From Eubacteriales bacterium (lineage in GTDB: Bacteria; Bacillota; Clostridia; Oscillospirales; Oscillospiraceae), in assembly GCA_030531595.1 (NCBI GenBank), contig JAUNND010000019.1:1-36595 (forward strand): a stretch of DNA of 36,595 bases, given 5' to 3'. Of the stretch, positions 20,913-29,442 are shown piece by piece (the stretch's first letter is position 1; every line of letters starts with the position of its first letter). The position numbers and the translations under genes were made by a program. Under the pieces are notes generated by a model, which ran no database searches, was not told the DNA's origin, and saw only the letters and a list, made by a program, of their open reading frames with translations.

Positions 20913-23216
20913 ATGGCAAATAACGACGGCAAGAGCCGTGACAATACAGGCAAGCTTGGCTCCGCTTCGTCCGGCGCACACGTCAGCAGCAATTCGGGAC
21001 GTATCTCCGCCGAAAAAACAGGGAGTCTCGGCGCCATCATAAAGAAGAAAAAGAAAAAGCCCATCGTCTTTCGGGCTGCCGACCTTACGGTCGATCTGGC
21101 CAGCCGCTGTGTCAGTACTTTTTTCAAGGCGATAGGCACTATATTGCTCATATTCGCCATAACCGGTATGCTTTTCGCCTGCGTCTTTGCCTATTATGTG
21201 AAGACCTGCCTCACCCCGCAGCTGGAGCTGTCGCTGGATGACTACAAGCTCAACCAGTCCAGCACCATCTACTATCAGAACGCTGCCGGTGAGTGGCGGG
21301 AGCTTTCGACCCTGGCCGGCAAGCAAAAGCGCGTATGGGTCGATTACGACAAGATCCCATGGTATCTGGAAAAGGCTCTCGTTGCCATTGAGGACAAGCG
21401 CTTCTATGAGCACAAGGGCGTGGACTGGTACCGTACCTCGGGCGCATTCGTTGAGATGTTCGCCACCATGCAGAACTCCTACGGCGGCTCCACCATCACC
21501 CAGCAGCTCATCAAGAACCTCACAGGCAAGGATCAGGTCACGGTGCAGCGAAAGCTTGAAGAGATCTTCGGCGCTCTTGAGCTGGAAAAGAAGTATGACA
21601 AGCAGGAGATCGTCGAATGGTATCTGAACGCCGTCTATTTCGGCGAGGGCGCTTACGGCGTGCAGATGGCAGCAAATACCTACTTTGACAAGGACGTGTC
21701 CCAGCTTACTCTGGCCGAAAGCGCCGCTATCGTAGGCATCACCAACCTGCCCACCTATTACGACCCCTTCTACAACGAGCAGAATAACAAGGCCCGTCAG
21801 GAAACGATCCTGCGTGAAATGTACGATCAGGGCTATATCGATTATACGATGTATAAGGAGGCCTGCGCGGAGGAGCTTCACTTCTCCCATACCCCCGAGA
21901 CCGAATACGTACAGAAGATATACAGCTACTATGAGGAAGCCGTCATCGAGGATGTATGCCGCGACCTCATGGAGCGCAAGGGCATCAGCCGCGAGGCCGC
22001 CTCGACTCTCGTATACAACGGCGGTTATAAAATTTACTGCTGCCTCGATGTGGGCGTACAGACCGCGATCGACTCCGTCTATACCGAAGTCAGCAACATC
22101 CCGCAGACCACCAGCGCCCAGCAGCTTCAAAGCGCCATCGTCGTAATGAATCCCTATGACGGGCGTGTTCTGGGTCTTTCCGGCGGCGTCGGAGAGAAAG
22201 ACAGGAACTTCCCCTTAAACCGTGCGACCGGCGCATACCGCTCTCCCGGCTCCTCCATCAAGCCCATAGCCTCCTACGGTCCCGCCGTTGAGAACGGGCT
22301 GATCACTCCCACGACAATGGTCTACGACCGGCAGGGTATGCACCTTTCCGGTTCGAGCTGGTTCCCCGCCAACGACAGCAATATCTACTACGGTCTTGTG
22401 AATATCAAGCAGGCTCTCCAGTACTCGCTCAATACCGTCGCCGCGCAGATCATCGACAAGCTCAGCCCCCAGACCGCGTATAACTTCCTCACCACAAAGC
22501 TGGGTTTCACAAATCTTCAGCCCAGTGATGCGGACTATGCGCCCATGGCGCTGGGACAGCTCACCAAGGGCGTGACCGTGCGCGAAATGGCACAGGCATA
22601 CTGCGCGTTCGTAAACGACGGTGTGTTCACTTACGGCCGCACCTACTCTCTCGTCACCGACTACGACGGCAACACCGTGCTTGACAACGCTCCCCGCACC
22701 GTCAATGCCTTCAAGCCCAATACCGCCTACACCATGACCTATATGATGCAGAATGCCGTCGAAAACGGCACCGGCACCGAAGCAAGGCTCTATTCCATGC
22801 CCGTGGCAGGCAAGACCGGCACCTCCGGCGACTATAAGGACCGCTGGTTCTGCGGCTGCACTCCCTACTATGTGGCGGCGGTCTGGACAGGCTACGATAC
22901 CCCCGAGACCATCAACGTCAGCGGCAACCCTGCAGCCCAGCTCTGGAAGAAGGTCATGGCGCCGCTCCACGACGGACTTGAATACAAGAGCTTCACTTAC
23001 CCCTATATCGGCGAGGATACCGGTATCTTCGGGGTGAACACCGGCATGAATAACGCTGTGCAGCAGCCCGTCACGGATTACACCGGCTGGGGCACGGGCA
23101 CGGACTATAACGGCAATTATAACAATTACAACAGCTATAATTACGATCCCTGGGGCAGCACCGATAATTACAGCGATCCCTTCGGCGGCTGGGGCGGCGG
23201 AATGTTTTTAGGTTAG
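20913..23216 (+). CDS. Class A penicillin-binding protein (PBP1A type)
   Basis: The 767-aa protein polymerises and cross-links peptidoglycan. A cytoplasmic tail ends in a run of lysines (44-49), and a membrane anchor follows (about 72-95). The glycosyltransferase domain has EDKRFYEHKG with catalytic Glu160, GGSTITQQ (191-198) and EWYLNAVYFGEGAYGVQ. The transpeptidase domain has the active-site Ser447 in SSIKP, SLN near 507 and KTGTS from Lys634. The extracellular end is a Gly/Asn/Tyr-rich tail, typical of Firmicutes PBP1. AGGAGGTG precedes the ATG by 11 bases. All catalytic motifs are intact and the length is normal. Confidence 0.95.
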   Translation: MANNDGKSRDNTGKLGSASSGAHVSSNSGRISAEKTGSLGAIIKKKKKKPIVFRAADLTVDLASRCVSTFFKAIGTILLIFAITGMLFACVFAYYVKTCLTPQLELSLDDYKLNQSSTIYYQNAAGEWRELSTLAGKQKRVWVDYDKIPWYLEKALVAIEDKRFYEHKGVDWYRTSGAFVEMFATMQNSYGGSTITQQLIKNLTGKDQVTVQRKLEEIFGALELEKKYDKQEIVEWYLNAVYFGEGAYGVQMAANTYFDKDVSQLTLAESAAIVGITNLPTYYDPFYNEQNNKARQETILREMYDQGYIDYTMYKEACAEELHFSHTPETEYVQKIYSYYEEAVIEDVCRDLMERKGISREAASTLVYNGGYKIYCCLDVGVQTAIDSVYTEVSNIPQTTSAQQLQSAIVVMNPYDGRVLGLSGGVGEKDRNFPLNRATGAYRSPGSSIKPIASYGPAVENGLITPTTMVYDRQGMHLSGSSWFPANDSNIYYGLVNIKQALQYSLNTVAAQIIDKLSPQTAYNFLTTKLGFTNLQPSDADYAPMALGQLTKGVTVREMAQAYCAFVNDGVFTYGRTYSLVTDYDGNTVLDNAPRTVNAFKPNTAYTMTYMMQNAVENGTGTEARLYSMPVAGKTGTSGDYKDRWFCGCTPYYVAAVWTGYDTPETINVSGNPAAQLWKKVMAPLHDGLEYKSFTYPYIGEDTGIFGVNTGMNNAVQQPVTDYTGWGTGTDYNGNYNNYNSYNYDPWGSTDNYSDPFGGWGGGMFLG

Positions 23217-23221
23217 TGAGT

Positions 23222-23382
23222 CATTGGGGACGGTTCTCAATGTCGGTAATTTAAGAAAAGCGTATCTGTAGGGCGGGGGCTCGCTCCCGCCGTAACCGCA
23301 CGGAAACTCCGACTTTCCGGCGGGAGCAAGCCCCCGCCCTACAGATGAAAACGTTAACTTACCGCCATTGGGGACGGTTCTT
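23222..23382. repeat. Composite dispersed repeat: GC-rich inverted repeat flanked by GGGGACGG units
   Basis: A 27-base inverted repeat (23266-23292 against 23318-23344) with one mismatch carries the core GGGCGGGGGCTCGCTCCCGC. It is flanked by two direct copies of CATTGGGGACGGTTCT (about 23223 and 23367). A second copy of the GC-rich repeat is at 29258-29336. Such elements are widespread in gut Clostridia. No coding content is present. It may end PBP transcription, since no ordinary terminator follows that gene. Confidence 0.75.
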
Positions 23383-23454
23383 ATCGACTCATACTCACCG
23401 GCAGAAGACTGTTTTACGCTTCCGCCCGAAATGCGTTCAGGCACATTTTACCTG

Positions 23455-23483
23455 TTGACAATATTGAAACATTGTGTTACATT
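23455..23483 (+). promoter_or_regulatory. Promoter of the 93-aa gene
   Basis: A perfect TTGACA and TACATT are separated by 17 bases. Transcription would start about 20 bases before the start codon, just before the GGAGG. Confidence 0.6.
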
Positions 23484-23510
23484 TTAGTTACAATTTTGGA
23501 GGTACTTTCA

Positions 23511-23792
23511 ATGGCAAAAACTTTGGAGTATAAGGGACATCCCCTTCAGAGAAAAGACAGCATCATTTATTACGGCAGCTTTTCCGATAAGTACATTATC
23601 ATGCTGCAGGTAATGGACACGAAAAAGGTCAACGACCTTGACGTGGCGACCAAGGTTTCGGTTCAGCTCCAGCTTACCGACGCCACCATCAAATCCAGAG
23701 ATCGTATCGTAAAGAAGACCGAGAAGGACGGCCTGTATGCAGCCATTGACGTTGCAGCCGTCTGGCTCGACCGCGCTCTCGCCACTCCCTGA
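23511..23792 (+). CDS. Conserved hypothetical protein (93 aa)
   Basis: The product begins MAKTLEYKGHPLQRKDSIIY and continues YGSFSDKYIIMLQVMDTKKV, with a C-terminal helix ending AAVWLDRALATP. It is soluble and has no cysteine. I recall closely similar proteins across Clostridia, but without an assigned function. The pattern of three or four strands followed by a helix suggests a small alpha/beta fold. TTGGAGG lies nine bases before the ATG, and the gene has its own promoter. It stands alone between the PBP and the cell-wall hydrolase genes. Confidence 0.75.
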   Translation: MAKTLEYKGHPLQRKDSIIYYGSFSDKYIIMLQVMDTKKVNDLDVATKVSVQLQLTDATIKSRDRIVKKTEKDGLYAAIDVAAVWLDRALATP

Positions 23793-23872
23793 GAAAGAGC
23801 ACATCGATTTCCCGTTTTATAAAATCTTTGCGTAACCGTTCCTTGGAAATATAGACAAAAGGATCTGTTATC

Positions 23873-25600
23873 ATGCACAGGCAGCTTACCAGGACCCTTA
23901 TCGCCTGCCTTCTCATATGTTCGGTACTGATCGTACCGGCGTATGCGGAATCGGCGGTAGTCACCGGCAGCAAGGTAAATCTCCGCGCCGGTCCGGGTAC
24001 AACTTATTATATTGCGGCAACGATCGAAAGGGGCAGTGTCGTTGATGTTCTCGACCGTTCCGATCCGTCGTGGAGCTATGTCAATTATAACGGTATAGAG
24101 GGCTTTATGTCCTCCGCATATCTCTCCCCGACCTCAAGCGCAGCTTCCGCCTCCTCGTATGCATCTTCTTCGTCATCCGCGTCTGCCTCAAATTCCGGCA
24201 TCACCATTTTGCCGAATGAAGCAGCCCAGCAGTACCCCGCCGGTACGAAAGGCTATATCAACACCGATCACGTGCGTTTTCGTTCCGGTCCCGGCTCCGG
24301 CTACTCCATTGTGGACGAGTACAGCACGGGCAAGACCGTTGAGATCGTCACCGCCGTGGGAAGCTGGATAGCGGGATATATAGACGGAAACCCGGGATAT
24401 GTGCATAAGGACTATGTCACAGTCGGCACATACACACCGCCTGCGGCGGTGTCGTCCCCGTCTCCCTCGTCCCCCTCGGGCGGAATAACCGTTGTCTCTC
24501 TCGCTGATATCCTTCCGGACACATATTACTCCGTTCCGGACTCCTCCGTAAAGGCTGCGGGCGGCATTACGCTCGTCTCTCCGACTCCGAGTCCCTCTCC
24601 GACGCCTGTGAGTAACGCTTTCTATGTCTCCTCCCCTCAGTCGGCAGTCACGCCGACCGTCGCCCCTCTCTCGGCAGACGGACGCGAAGCTTATATCTAC
24701 GGCACCTATGTACGTTTCAGAAGAGGTCCCGGCACAAATTACACGATCATCGGTACATATAACACCGGCAAAGAGGTCATTGCCTATGCCAACGCCGGCA
24801 GCGGCTGGGTCTTCTGCCGCATTGACGGACAGGAAGGATATGTCTACGGAGATTATCTCTATGTGGTTCCCGATTCGGTATCCCCGTCCTCGTCCGCATC
24901 GTCAGCCGCACCGTCAGCCGCACAGACTCAGAGCAGCATCACTGTTCTTAATATTCCCGCTGCCACGGCGCAGCCTGCCCCGACACAGCAGAAAAAGGGC
25001 TATATCACCGGCAATAACGTCCGTGTCCGTTCCGCCCCCTCCATGACCTCAAAGATACTGGGCGAGCTTTTCTACGGCAACGAGGTCGTGATCACCGGCT
25101 ATGCTGACGGCTGGGCACAGATCTCCGTCAACGGAACTCCCGCCTATGTATATGCCGATTACGTAAAAGAGGGCAGCTACGGCTATGCCTCATCATCGAG
25201 CACACAGACCTCGACTGCCGGCTATGGCTCCGTTTCCGGTCAGGATATCGTGAATTATGCCGTTCAGTTTCTCGGAAGCCCATACACATGGGGTGGCACA
25301 TCGCCCGAGACCGGCTTTGACTGCTCCGGATTTGTATACTATGTATTTAAGCATTTCGGCAAAACGCTCAACCGCGTCGCCTCCGACCAGGCTTCCAACG
25401 GCGTACACGTTGATCCCGCAAATCTGCAGCCCGGCGATATACTCTGCTTCTATTCCGGCAGCAGCTATATCGGTCACGCGGGAATATATATAGGCAGCAA
25501 TAAATTCATTCACGCCTCCAACTCCACCACCGGCGTAATAATCTCCGATCTTTCCGGATATTATTCCACACGCGGATTTGAAGCGCGGCGGATCGTATAA
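23873..25600 (+). CDS. Secreted SH3-domain NlpC/P60 cell-wall hydrolase
   Basis: The 575-aa protein has a signal peptide ending near AYA (25) and four bacterial SH3 domains at about 28-86, 125-185, 270-330 and 375-435. Ser/Pro/Thr-rich linkers join them. The C-terminal NlpC/P60 domain spans about 453-575, with catalytic Cys484 in FDCSGF and His535 in GHAGIYIG. It should cut the D-Glu-gamma-diamino acid bond of peptide stems after binding the wall through the SH3 domains. It may act in cell separation or with the nearby PBP. AAGGAT precedes the start. The repeated linkers (SPTPSPSPTP-like) are likely flexible spacers. Confidence 0.92.
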   Translation: MHRQLTRTLIACLLICSVLIVPAYAESAVVTGSKVNLRAGPGTTYYIAATIERGSVVDVLDRSDPSWSYVNYNGIEGFMSSAYLSPTSSAASASSYASSSSSASASNSGITILPNEAAQQYPAGTKGYINTDHVRFRSGPGSGYSIVDEYSTGKTVEIVTAVGSWIAGYIDGNPGYVHKDYVTVGTYTPPAAVSSPSPSSPSGGITVVSLADILPDTYYSVPDSSVKAAGGITLVSPTPSPSPTPVSNAFYVSSPQSAVTPTVAPLSADGREAYIYGTYVRFRRGPGTNYTIIGTYNTGKEVIAYANAGSGWVFCRIDGQEGYVYGDYLYVVPDSVSPSSSASSAAPSAAQTQSSITVLNIPAATAQPAPTQQKKGYITGNNVRVRSAPSMTSKILGELFYGNEVVITGYADGWAQISVNGTPAYVYADYVKEGSYGYASSSSTQTSTAGYGSVSGQDIVNYAVQFLGSPYTWGGTSPETGFDCSGFVYYVFKHFGKTLNRVASDQASNGVHVDPANLQPGDILCFYSGSSYIGHAGIYIGSNKFIHASNSTTGVIISDLSGYYSTRGFEARRIV

Positions 25601-25636
25601 AAAAACAGCGAAGGCAAATGCCTTCGCTGTTTTTTT
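25599..25636. terminator. Bidirectional terminator
   Basis: ACAGCGAAGGCA and TGCCTTCGCTGT form a perfect 12-pair stem around AA. An A run precedes it and a T run follows it. It serves both the rightward hydrolase gene and the leftward transporter operon that converge here. Confidence 0.92.
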
Positions 25637-25639
25637 CTC

Positions 25640-26626
25640 TTATCTCTCTTCTCTGAAATACGGCAGCCCCAGAGAGGCGGGCGGCTGATTTTCGCGCTTG
25701 GAGCGCATGGAGGAAATGACAAGAACGATGATAGTGACCACATAGGGCGCCATTTTGTATATTTCCTTTATCGCAAGATCGGTGCCGGTGGGGATATACA
25801 CGTTGAGGATATACAGTCCGCCGAAGAGGATGGAGGCGAGTATGCTCAAAGCCGGCTTCCACACGGTGAAGATAACGAGCGCGATAGCGAGCCAGCCTCT
25901 GTCGCCGAAGGCGTTGTTCGACCATACGCCGGAGGCGTAGTCCATGACGTAGTACAGACCGCCGAGACCCGCGATCATCGAGCCGAGGCAGGTGGTAAAA
26001 TACTTGTATCTGATGACGTTGATGCCCGCCGTGTCGGCAGTACCGGGGTTTTCGCCGACGGCTCTCAGATGCAGACCGGTGCGGGTGCGGTTGAGAACAT
26101 AAGAGCAGAGCAAAGCAATAATTATTGCCGCATACGCGAGGAAGCTGTACGAAAGGAATATCTTTCCGAACCAGCCGCAGCTGTCGGCAAAGGGCAGTTT
26201 TTTCGCAAACACAAGGCTTGTCTTTGTGAGAACGACACTGGGCAGATCGGTATCTACAAGCTTTATCAGCGAACCGCCGAAGAAGTTTCCGATGCCGACG
26301 CCGAAGGTCGTCATGGCAAGACCTGTCACGTTCTGGTTTGCACGGAGCGTGACGGTGAGGAAGCAGTACAAAAGACCCATGAGCAGAGAACCGACAAGGC
26401 AGCACAGCAGAGGGATCATAACCGTGAGGAAATTATTCATTTCGGCGCCGGAGTTTTCGTAGAGGAAAGCACCGATAACGCCGCAGATACCGCCGACATA
26501 CATGATACCCGCAGTACCGAGGTTCAGATTGCCGCTTTTCTCGGTGATAGTCTCACCGGTGCAGCCGAGCATAAGGGGAACAGCCTGCATGACGGCTCTG
26601 GGGATAAAGGAGACTATATCAAACAT
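25640..26626 (-). CDS. BMP-type nucleoside ABC transporter, second permease
   Basis: The 328-aa product is a branched-chain/ribose-type permease (YufQ/NupQ-like) with about eight to ten membrane segments. It carries LMLGCTGETITEKSGNLNLG and a RANQNVTGLAMTTFGVGIGN block, both typical of the shorter permease of BMP transporters. It pairs with the permease encoded just upstream to form the channel. The ATG overlaps the end of that gene by eight bases. It is the last gene of the ATPase-permease-permease unit and ends at the shared terminator. Confidence 0.9.
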   Translation of the reverse strand: MFDIVSFIPRAVMQAVPLMLGCTGETITEKSGNLNLGTAGIMYVGGICGVIGAFLYENSGAEMNNFLTVMIPLLCCLVGSLLMGLLYCFLTVTLRANQNVTGLAMTTFGVGIGNFFGGSLIKLVDTDLPSVVLTKTSLVFAKKLPFADSCGWFGKIFLSYSFLAYAAIIIALLCSYVLNRTRTGLHLRAVGENPGTADTAGINVIRYKYFTTCLGSMIAGLGGLYYVMDYASGVWSNNAFGDRGWLAIALVIFTVWKPALSILASILFGGLYILNVYIPTGTDLAIKEIYKMAPYVVTIIVLVISSMRSKRENQPPASLGLPYFREER

Positions 26627-27701
26627 TTGCCTTTACCTCCCTGTGTTTTTTGGAAAAATGAATACGGTAGTTTACAAAGAACTCACTGCCTATTATGCAG
26701 AAGATAAGCACGCCCGTCAGAATATCTCCGAAGGAGGCGTTCAGTCCGCAGGATGTGGCAAGCTCGTTCGCACCCGTTCCGAGAACGATAAGAAGCGCGG
26801 ATGCAAGGATCATAGCGAGGGGGTTGAACTGTGCAAGCCATGAGACCATGACCGCGGTGAAGCCCTGTCCGCCCGCCAGCGTTGTGGAGACCGTATGATT
26901 GATGGAGCCGACCAGCAGCAGTCCCGTGATACCGCACACCGCGCCGGAGAGCAGCATCGTGCGGACAATTACCTTTTCGACCTTGATGCCGACGTAGCGG
27001 GCGGTGCGTTCGCTCTCACCCACGACAGCCAGCTCATAGCCGTGCTTGGAATACCTGAGGTAGAAGTACATCAGTATAACGGCGACGACCGCGACAACGA
27101 TCACGAGCAGATAGCGGTTCACAAGCTGAGGAAACCAGCCGAGATTGCTTTTCTGATTGATAACGCCGATCTGGCATGAGCCCTTGGGGTTTTCCCATTC
27201 GACGCAGAAGAACGCGACTATCTGAGTGGCGACATAGTTCATCATCAGAGTGAAAAGCGTCTCATTGGTGTTAAATCTCGCCTTGAAAAATCCCGGAATG
27301 GCAGCCCATATCGCGCCTGCCAGAACAGAACTGACGGTCATTGCCGCGATGACGGCGCCGTTGGAAGCTTTCCCTTCCATCAGCACCATGCAGGCAGCGG
27401 CAGCCATAGCGCCGATAAGCACCTGTCCCTCCGCGCCGAGGTTCCAGCAGCGCATTTTAAAAGCGGGCGTTACCGCAAGGGATATGAGGAGCAATATAGA
27501 GGTCTTCTGAAGGAATATCCATGTTTTTCTCATGGTTCCGAAGGAGCCGGTAATTACGGCCTTGCCGATCTCGACAGGTTTTATACCGGTGGTGATCATC
27601 GTGAGAACAGAGCAGAGAAGAATGCCGATAACGATTGCAAGCAGTCTTATCCCCAGTGCTTTGCCCGCGCTGATCTCACCGCGTTTGGAAATATGTATCA
27701 T
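26619..27701 (-). CDS. BMP-type nucleoside ABC transporter, first permease
   Basis: The 360-aa product (YufP/NupP-like) has a cytoplasmic start MIHISKRGEISAGKALGIRL and about ten membrane segments. Family marks are FKMRCWNLGAEGQVLIGAMA, FKARFNTNETLFTLMMNYVA and VVGESERTARYVGIKVEKVI. I chose the ATG that overlaps the ATPase stop by four bases (ATGA). The longer upstream frame is inside the ATPase gene. Substrate class is inferred from the guanine riboswitch ahead of the binding-protein gene. Confidence 0.9.
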   Translation of the reverse strand: MIHISKRGEISAGKALGIRLLAIVIGILLCSVLTMITTGIKPVEIGKAVITGSFGTMRKTWIFLQKTSILLLISLAVTPAFKMRCWNLGAEGQVLIGAMAAAACMVLMEGKASNGAVIAAMTVSSVLAGAIWAAIPGFFKARFNTNETLFTLMMNYVATQIVAFFCVEWENPKGSCQIGVINQKSNLGWFPQLVNRYLLVIVVAVVAVILMYFYLRYSKHGYELAVVGESERTARYVGIKVEKVIVRTMLLSGAVCGITGLLLVGSINHTVSTTLAGGQGFTAVMVSWLAQFNPLAMILASALLIVLGTGANELATSCGLNASFGDILTGVLIFCIIGSEFFVNYRIHFSKKHREVKANV

Positions 27702-29224
27702 TCCTGCAGTCCTCCCAGTTTTGTCATCATTGCGCCGACTTCGCGCTTGTCGGTCTTTCGTCCGTCCACGATACCGCTGACCTTGCCGCCGCACAGAACG
27801 AGTATCCTGTCGCACAGCTCCAGCAGAACGTCGAGGTCTTCGCCGACATAGATGACGGCAACGCCGCGCATCTTCTGCTGCGTTACAAGGTCATAGATGG
27901 TATAAGACGAATTAATATCAAGTCCGCGTGTCGCATAGGCGGTGAGCAGGACGGTAGGGGCATTGGATATCTCGCGTCCGACCAGCACCTTCTGCACGTT
28001 GCCGCCGGAAAGGCGGCGGACAGGAGTCTCCACACTGGGAGTAACTATTTCAAGGAAGTCGACCATCTGATGCGCCAGCTTATTGGGAGCTTTTCGGTTG
28101 GTGAAAAGGCTCTTGCCCTGGCGGTAGGAGCGGAGCATCATATTGTCGATAAGGTCCATATTGGCGACCAGACCCATGCCCAGTCTGTCTTCGGGCACAA
28201 AGGAGAGCGCAACGCCCATCTTCTTTATTTCGAGGGGATCCTTGCCGATCAGCTCTTCCTTTTCTCCGTTGTTCTCAATGTAGGAGATACTGCCCGTTTC
28301 GGTGGGCTGCAATCCGGCGATGGCCTCCAGAAGCTCCTTCTGACCGCAGCCGGATATACCGGCGATGCCCAGTATCTCACCCGTGTTGACGGTGAAGGAG
28401 ACGTCGTCAAGCTTTGCGATGCCGTCCGCATCGCGCACCGTAAGATTTTTGACCTCAAGGCGCGGCTTGGGGTCTTCCGGCTCGGGACGGTTGATGTTGA
28501 GCTCGACCGGGCGTCCGACCATCATATTGGTCATTTCCTGCACGTTGGTATCCTTTGTGAGCATATCGCCGGTGAAATGACCCTTGCGCAGAACGGCAAC
28601 GCGGTCGGAGAGATCCTGCACCTCGTGCATCTTATGCGTGATGATGACGATAGCTTTTCCGTCGTCGCGCATATTGCGCAGAACGGCAAACAGCTTGTCG
28701 GTCTCCTGCGGAGTGAGAACGGCAGTCGGCTCGTCCAGAATGAGGATATCCGCGCCGCGATAGAGCACCTTGACGATCTCGACCGTCTGCTTCTGTGAAA
28801 CGGACATCTCATATACCTTCTGGTCGGGGTCAACGGCAAAGCCGTATCGGTCGCATATCTCGCGTATCTTTCTGGATGCTTCCGCAAGGTCGAGCTTTCC
28901 GGGCAGACCTAAAACGATATTCTGAGCGGCAGTGAAAACGTCAACAAGCTTGAAGTGCTGATGTATCATGCCTATACCGAGATCAAAAGCGTCTTTGGGG
29001 GAAGAGATAACAACTTCCCTGCCGTCAATGGCGATAGTGCCTTCGTCGGGGAAGTAGACGCCGGAGAGCATATTCATAAGGGTGGTCTTGCCGCTTCCGT
29101 TTTCACCGAGCATGGCAAGTATTTCGCCTCTGTAAATGTTGAGCCAACACTTGTCGCTTGCGACGACAGAGCCGAAGCGTTTTGTAATATTACGCATCGC
29201 AACGGCGGGAATTCTTTCCTCCAT
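27698..29224 (-). CDS. BMP-type nucleoside ABC transporter ATPase
   Basis: The 508-aa product has two fused ABC domains. The first has Walker A GENGSGKTT, signature MSVSQKQTVEI and Walker B ILILDEPTAVLTP. The second has a degenerate P-loop (GISGCGQKE), LSGGNVQKVLVG, and TAYATRGLDI where a DEP motif would be expected. This asymmetric pair is characteristic of YufO/NupO and RbsA-like ATPases. It is separated from the binding-protein gene by a terminator and a repeat, so it is probably made at a lower level than that protein. Confidence 0.93.
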   Translation of the reverse strand: MEERIPAVAMRNITKRFGSVVASDKCWLNIYRGEILAMLGENGSGKTTLMNMLSGVYFPDEGTIAIDGREVVISSPKDAFDLGIGMIHQHFKLVDVFTAAQNIVLGLPGKLDLAEASRKIREICDRYGFAVDPDQKVYEMSVSQKQTVEIVKVLYRGADILILDEPTAVLTPQETDKLFAVLRNMRDDGKAIVIITHKMHEVQDLSDRVAVLRKGHFTGDMLTKDTNVQEMTNMMVGRPVELNINRPEPEDPKPRLEVKNLTVRDADGIAKLDDVSFTVNTGEILGIAGISGCGQKELLEAIAGLQPTETGSISYIENNGEKEELIGKDPLEIKKMGVALSFVPEDRLGMGLVANMDLIDNMMLRSYRQGKSLFTNRKAPNKLAHQMVDFLEIVTPSVETPVRRLSGGNVQKVLVGREISNAPTVLLTAYATRGLDINSSYTIYDLVTQQKMRGVAVIYVGEDLDVLLELCDRILVLCGGKVSGIVDGRKTDKREVGAMMTKLGGLQE

Positions 29225-29257
29225 GGCATAAGTCTCCTTTTTAGATATCGCTCATAC

Positions 29258-29336
29258 CGTAGGGCGGGGGCTCTGCTCCCGCCGAAAAGTCGAATAACTT
29301 ATAATGTAACGGTGGGAGCAGAGTCCCCGCCCTACG
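29258..29336. repeat. Second copy of the GC-rich inverted repeat
   Basis: The arms (29258-29284 and 29310-29336) share the core GTAGGGCGGGGGCT...GCTCCCGCCG with the element at 23266-23344. The centre differs completely. It lies between the binding-protein terminator and the ATPase start, where it adds a strong hairpin to the transporter mRNA. Confidence 0.8.
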
Positions 29337-29393
29337 GAGTGAATGATCAGTTATTATTTGTATTTTGTATATTTGCTGTAATTTTATTAACGA

Positions 29394-29427
29394 CCATAAA
29401 ACCCCTGCCTGTGCAGGGGTTTTATGG
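29394..29427 (-). terminator. Terminator/attenuator after the binding-protein gene
   Basis: CCATAAAACCCCTGC pairs perfectly with GCAGGGGTTTTATGG around a four-base loop. On the minus strand the GC stem is followed by TTTTATGG. It lies 15 bases after the binding-protein stop. Partial read-through would set a high ratio of binding protein to ATPase and permeases. Confidence 0.8.
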
Positions 29428-29442
29428 TTTGTATGAAGCAAA

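Noticed and set aside
20874..22130. Minus-strand frame of 418 codons opposite the PBP gene
   Set aside because: It mirrors the glycosyltransferase domain of a complete PBP. It is a GC-driven shadow.
24100..25240. Possible DNA repeat array in the SH3 hydrolase gene
   Set aside because: The repetition is at protein level (four SH3 domains and Pro/Ser linkers) and is explained by the gene itself.
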